Part shown: piece after piece, positions 62,628 through 64,000 of the stretch
How the letters are laid out: every line of letters starts with the position of its first letter
Numbering within the stretch: position 1 is the stretch's first letter
DNA from: CAZRSW01 sp964602845
Lineage (GTDB): Bacteria > Chloroflexota > Dehalococcoidia > Lucifugimonadales > UBA826
DNA length: 64,000 nt
NCBI GenBank assembly: GCA_964602845.1
Contig: CAZRSW010000009.1
Span: 4,154 to 68,153, forward strand
Direction: 5' to 3'
Translations under genes and position numbers: made by a program
Notes under the pieces: generated by a model
Database searches by the model: none
Told to the model about the DNA's origin: nothing
The model's input: only the letters and a program-made list of their open reading frames with translations

Positions 62628-63274
62628 GATATCTTACCTACTTGAATAGAATAATTGGCGGTAATGTTGTCGGTCAGTGTTTTGGTGCTGGAATAAGGGT
62701 TACTGGCGTCACTGATAGCACCGATTACTGCCACTCCTTTGGCGCCCATATTTATTACCTTTCCGACGTTGGTTTTATTTATGCCTCCTATCCCTAGACA
62801 GGGGATCTGCAGGTTGGAAACGATTTCTTGGAGTAGCCTAGTTCCCTCTGGACGTTTTGAGGGATGTGACTGTGAAGGATACATCGTACCAGCTGTGACG
62901 TAATCCACGCCATTATTTTCGGCCTTTAGTGCGCTTTTCAGTGAATGAACCGACTGCCCTACGACAAATGGTTGAGTGAAGGATGCTACCCGTTCCGATA
63001 CTTTACTGAAAGACTCTTTAAAATGAACTCCATGTGCGGCTACAGTTAGAGCGAGTTCAATATCATTGTTGACAATAAACATTGCACGGCCCGCGGTGGA
63101 TTCCTTCAAGTCTAGTGCAAGTGACAACCGGTCTTCATAAGATAGATTGTTCGCCCTGAGTTGAACCATATTGACGCCACCATTAATGGCCGCATCCACT
63201 ATTTTAGGACATTTTTCTATTTGAATACGATTAGGATCTACAATTAAGCACAGACAGGGTAAGGGTATAGACAC
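62624..63274 (-). CDS. thiE: Thiamine phosphate synthase
   Basis: A 216-residue TIM-barrel enzyme joining HMP-PP with the thiazole phosphate. Landmarks are MVQLRANNLSYEDRL (about residue 36), FIVNNDIELALTVAAHGVHF, DYVTAGTMYPSQSHP and LGIGGINKTNV. The usual KD after QLR is not present (QLRANNLS), a modest variation. It lies 18 bases after thiG and overlaps thiS by four bases, all in one operon. Confidence 0.92.
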   Translation of the reverse strand: MSIPLPCLCLIVDPNRIQIEKCPKIVDAAINGGVNMVQLRANNLSYEDRLSLALDLKESTAGRAMFIVNNDIELALTVAAHGVHFKESFSKVSERVASFTQPFVVGQSVHSLKSALKAENNGVDYVTAGTMYPSQSHPSKRPEGTRLLQEIVSNLQIPCLGIGGINKTNVGKVINMGAKGVAVIGAISDASNPYSSTKTLTDNITANYSIQVGKIS

Positions 63275-63292
63275 TGCGGTAACTACTCTAAG

Positions 63293-64000
63293 CTAAGTAC
63301 GTAGACCCGAGCCAGGGCTGCTTTCTGCTGCCAGAGATTTCCTCGGTATGCGCCCAGCTAGGAAGGCTTTTCTACCTGCTTCTACCCCTAGCTTAAAAGC
63401 AGATCCCATTTCGCTAGGGTTTTCTGCTTGGGCAATCGCTGTGTTGACCAAAACTGCGTCCGCACCCGCCTCTAAGGCCTGGGCTGCATCAGAGGGTACC
63501 GCTAGACCAGCATCCACAATGATTGGAACATTCACTCTATCGATAATTAGTGTAATTTCCTCTAAAGTAACTATACCTTGGCCGGAACCAATAGCTGAAC
63601 CTAAAGGCATGACGGTCGCGCAGCCAATGTTCGCTAACTTGTCTGCGAGAACGGGATCGGCATGAATATAAGGCAAGACGGTGAATCCATCGTCTATCAG
63701 TTCTTTAGCGGCGAATAAGGTTCCGACGGGATCCGGAAATAGATGAGTAGGGTCAGGTATTACCTCCAATTTAACCCAATTTGAACCAGTAACTTCCCTA
63801 GCTAATCTGGCAATTAATATTGCGTCTTCGGCGGTTTTTGCGCCAGCGGTATTTGGTAGTATCGTGTATCTATTCCAATCCAAGTAATCGAGAATAGACT
63901 TTTCGTTTACATTGTTCAGATCTAGTCTTCCGATTGCGACAGTAATTATCTCAGTGCCAGAGGCGCAAATAGATTCGACCATTTCCTTCATGCTTTTATG
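63293..64000 (-). CDS. thiG: Thiazole synthase ThiG, N-terminus beyond the window
   Basis: About 235 residues visible. The frame continues open to base 64000, reading HKSMKEMVESICASGTEI, which matches the position about 20-25 residues into ThiG; so the true start lies outside. Later blocks are NTAGAKTAEDAILIARLARE, VKLEVIPDPTHLFPD, PLGSAIGSGQGI and DAGLAVPSDAAQALEAGADA. ThiG forms the thiazole from deoxyxylulose phosphate, dehydroglycine and ThiS-thiocarboxylate. It is the upstream gene of thiE and thiS. Confidence 0.94.
   Translation of the reverse strand, partial: HKSMKEMVESICASGTEIITVAIGRLDLNNVNEKSILDYLDWNRYTILPNTAGAKTAEDAILIARLAREVTGSNWVKLEVIPDPTHLFPDPVGTLFAAKELIDDGFTVLPYIHADPVLADKLANIGCATVMPLGSAIGSGQGIVTLEEITLIIDRVNVPIIVDAGLAVPSDAAQALEAGADAVLVNTAIAQAENPSEMGSAFKLGVEAGRKAFLAGRIPRKSLAAESSPGSGLRT

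Overview
The window reads as a scaffold from an AT-leaning, Gram-positive-like bacterium, most probably a marine SAR202-type Chloroflexota. The evidence is composite. The SRP RNA is of the long form. Both solute-binding lipoproteins have the low-complexity linkers (Ala/Pro-rich, or VVKEVPKEV-type repeats) common in Chloroflexi. An enolase-superfamily dehydratase, a YjhG-type dehydratase, DUF1501/DUF1800 proteins and many NHL propellers sit together. This assignment is inferred from gene content, with no 16S or marker tree. Runs of N at 1-95 and 36067-36166 mark scaffold gaps, so adjacency across 36067-36166 depends on scaffolding.

Left part (96-36056) is mostly housekeeping. It starts with a truncated GrdB-family gene and a peptide-type ABC transporter lacking an ATPase (SBP, DppB, DppC). 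An LRR protein, a PPOX-fold protein and an alkaline-phosphatase-superfamily enzyme follow. Next come tRNA-Leu(UAG), a long SRP RNA, rsmA, ispE, a small membrane protein, a PHP phosphoesterase and mgtE. On the minus strand are a PAP2 protein, ilvE, moeA and pheST, the last with a clear sigma70 promoter. An MscS channel, a dinG-type helicase/exonuclease coupled to an OGG1-type glycosylase, an argH-rpe-tsaD run, and a tandem pair of alanine-racemase-fold proteins follow; the first of the pair has lost its PLP lysine. The part ends with a methyltransferase, a NUDIX hydrolase, a TPR protein, a COG3199-type NAD-kinase-like protein, nth, argC and tRNA-Glu(UUC).

Right part (36167-62409) is accessory and catabolic. 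Pentapeptide-repeat debris abuts the gap, then a mandelate-racemase/rhamnonate-dehydratase-like enzyme. Two copies of a DUF1800-NHL module follow, the second preceded by a DUF1501 gene. Between them lie a metallo-beta-lactamase-fold hydrolase and a second ATPase-less ABC cluster (B-C-B'-SBP) with two matched strong promoters. Beyond are a zinc alcohol dehydrogenase, a third NHL protein, an atypical transketolase, an amidase with a 64-residue CxxC partner, a fourth NHL protein, a YjhG-type sugar-acid dehydratase and a methyltransferase.

The right end is a thiamine-thiazole operon (thiG-thiE-thiS), with thiG running off the window.

The most system-like feature is the repeated DUF1501/DUF1800/NHL module, apparently without export signals, set among uptake and sugar-acid-type catabolic genes. 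Its two NHL proteins share an insertion before the last blade, pointing to a dedicated subfamily that may act with DUF1800. Function cannot be read from the sequence.
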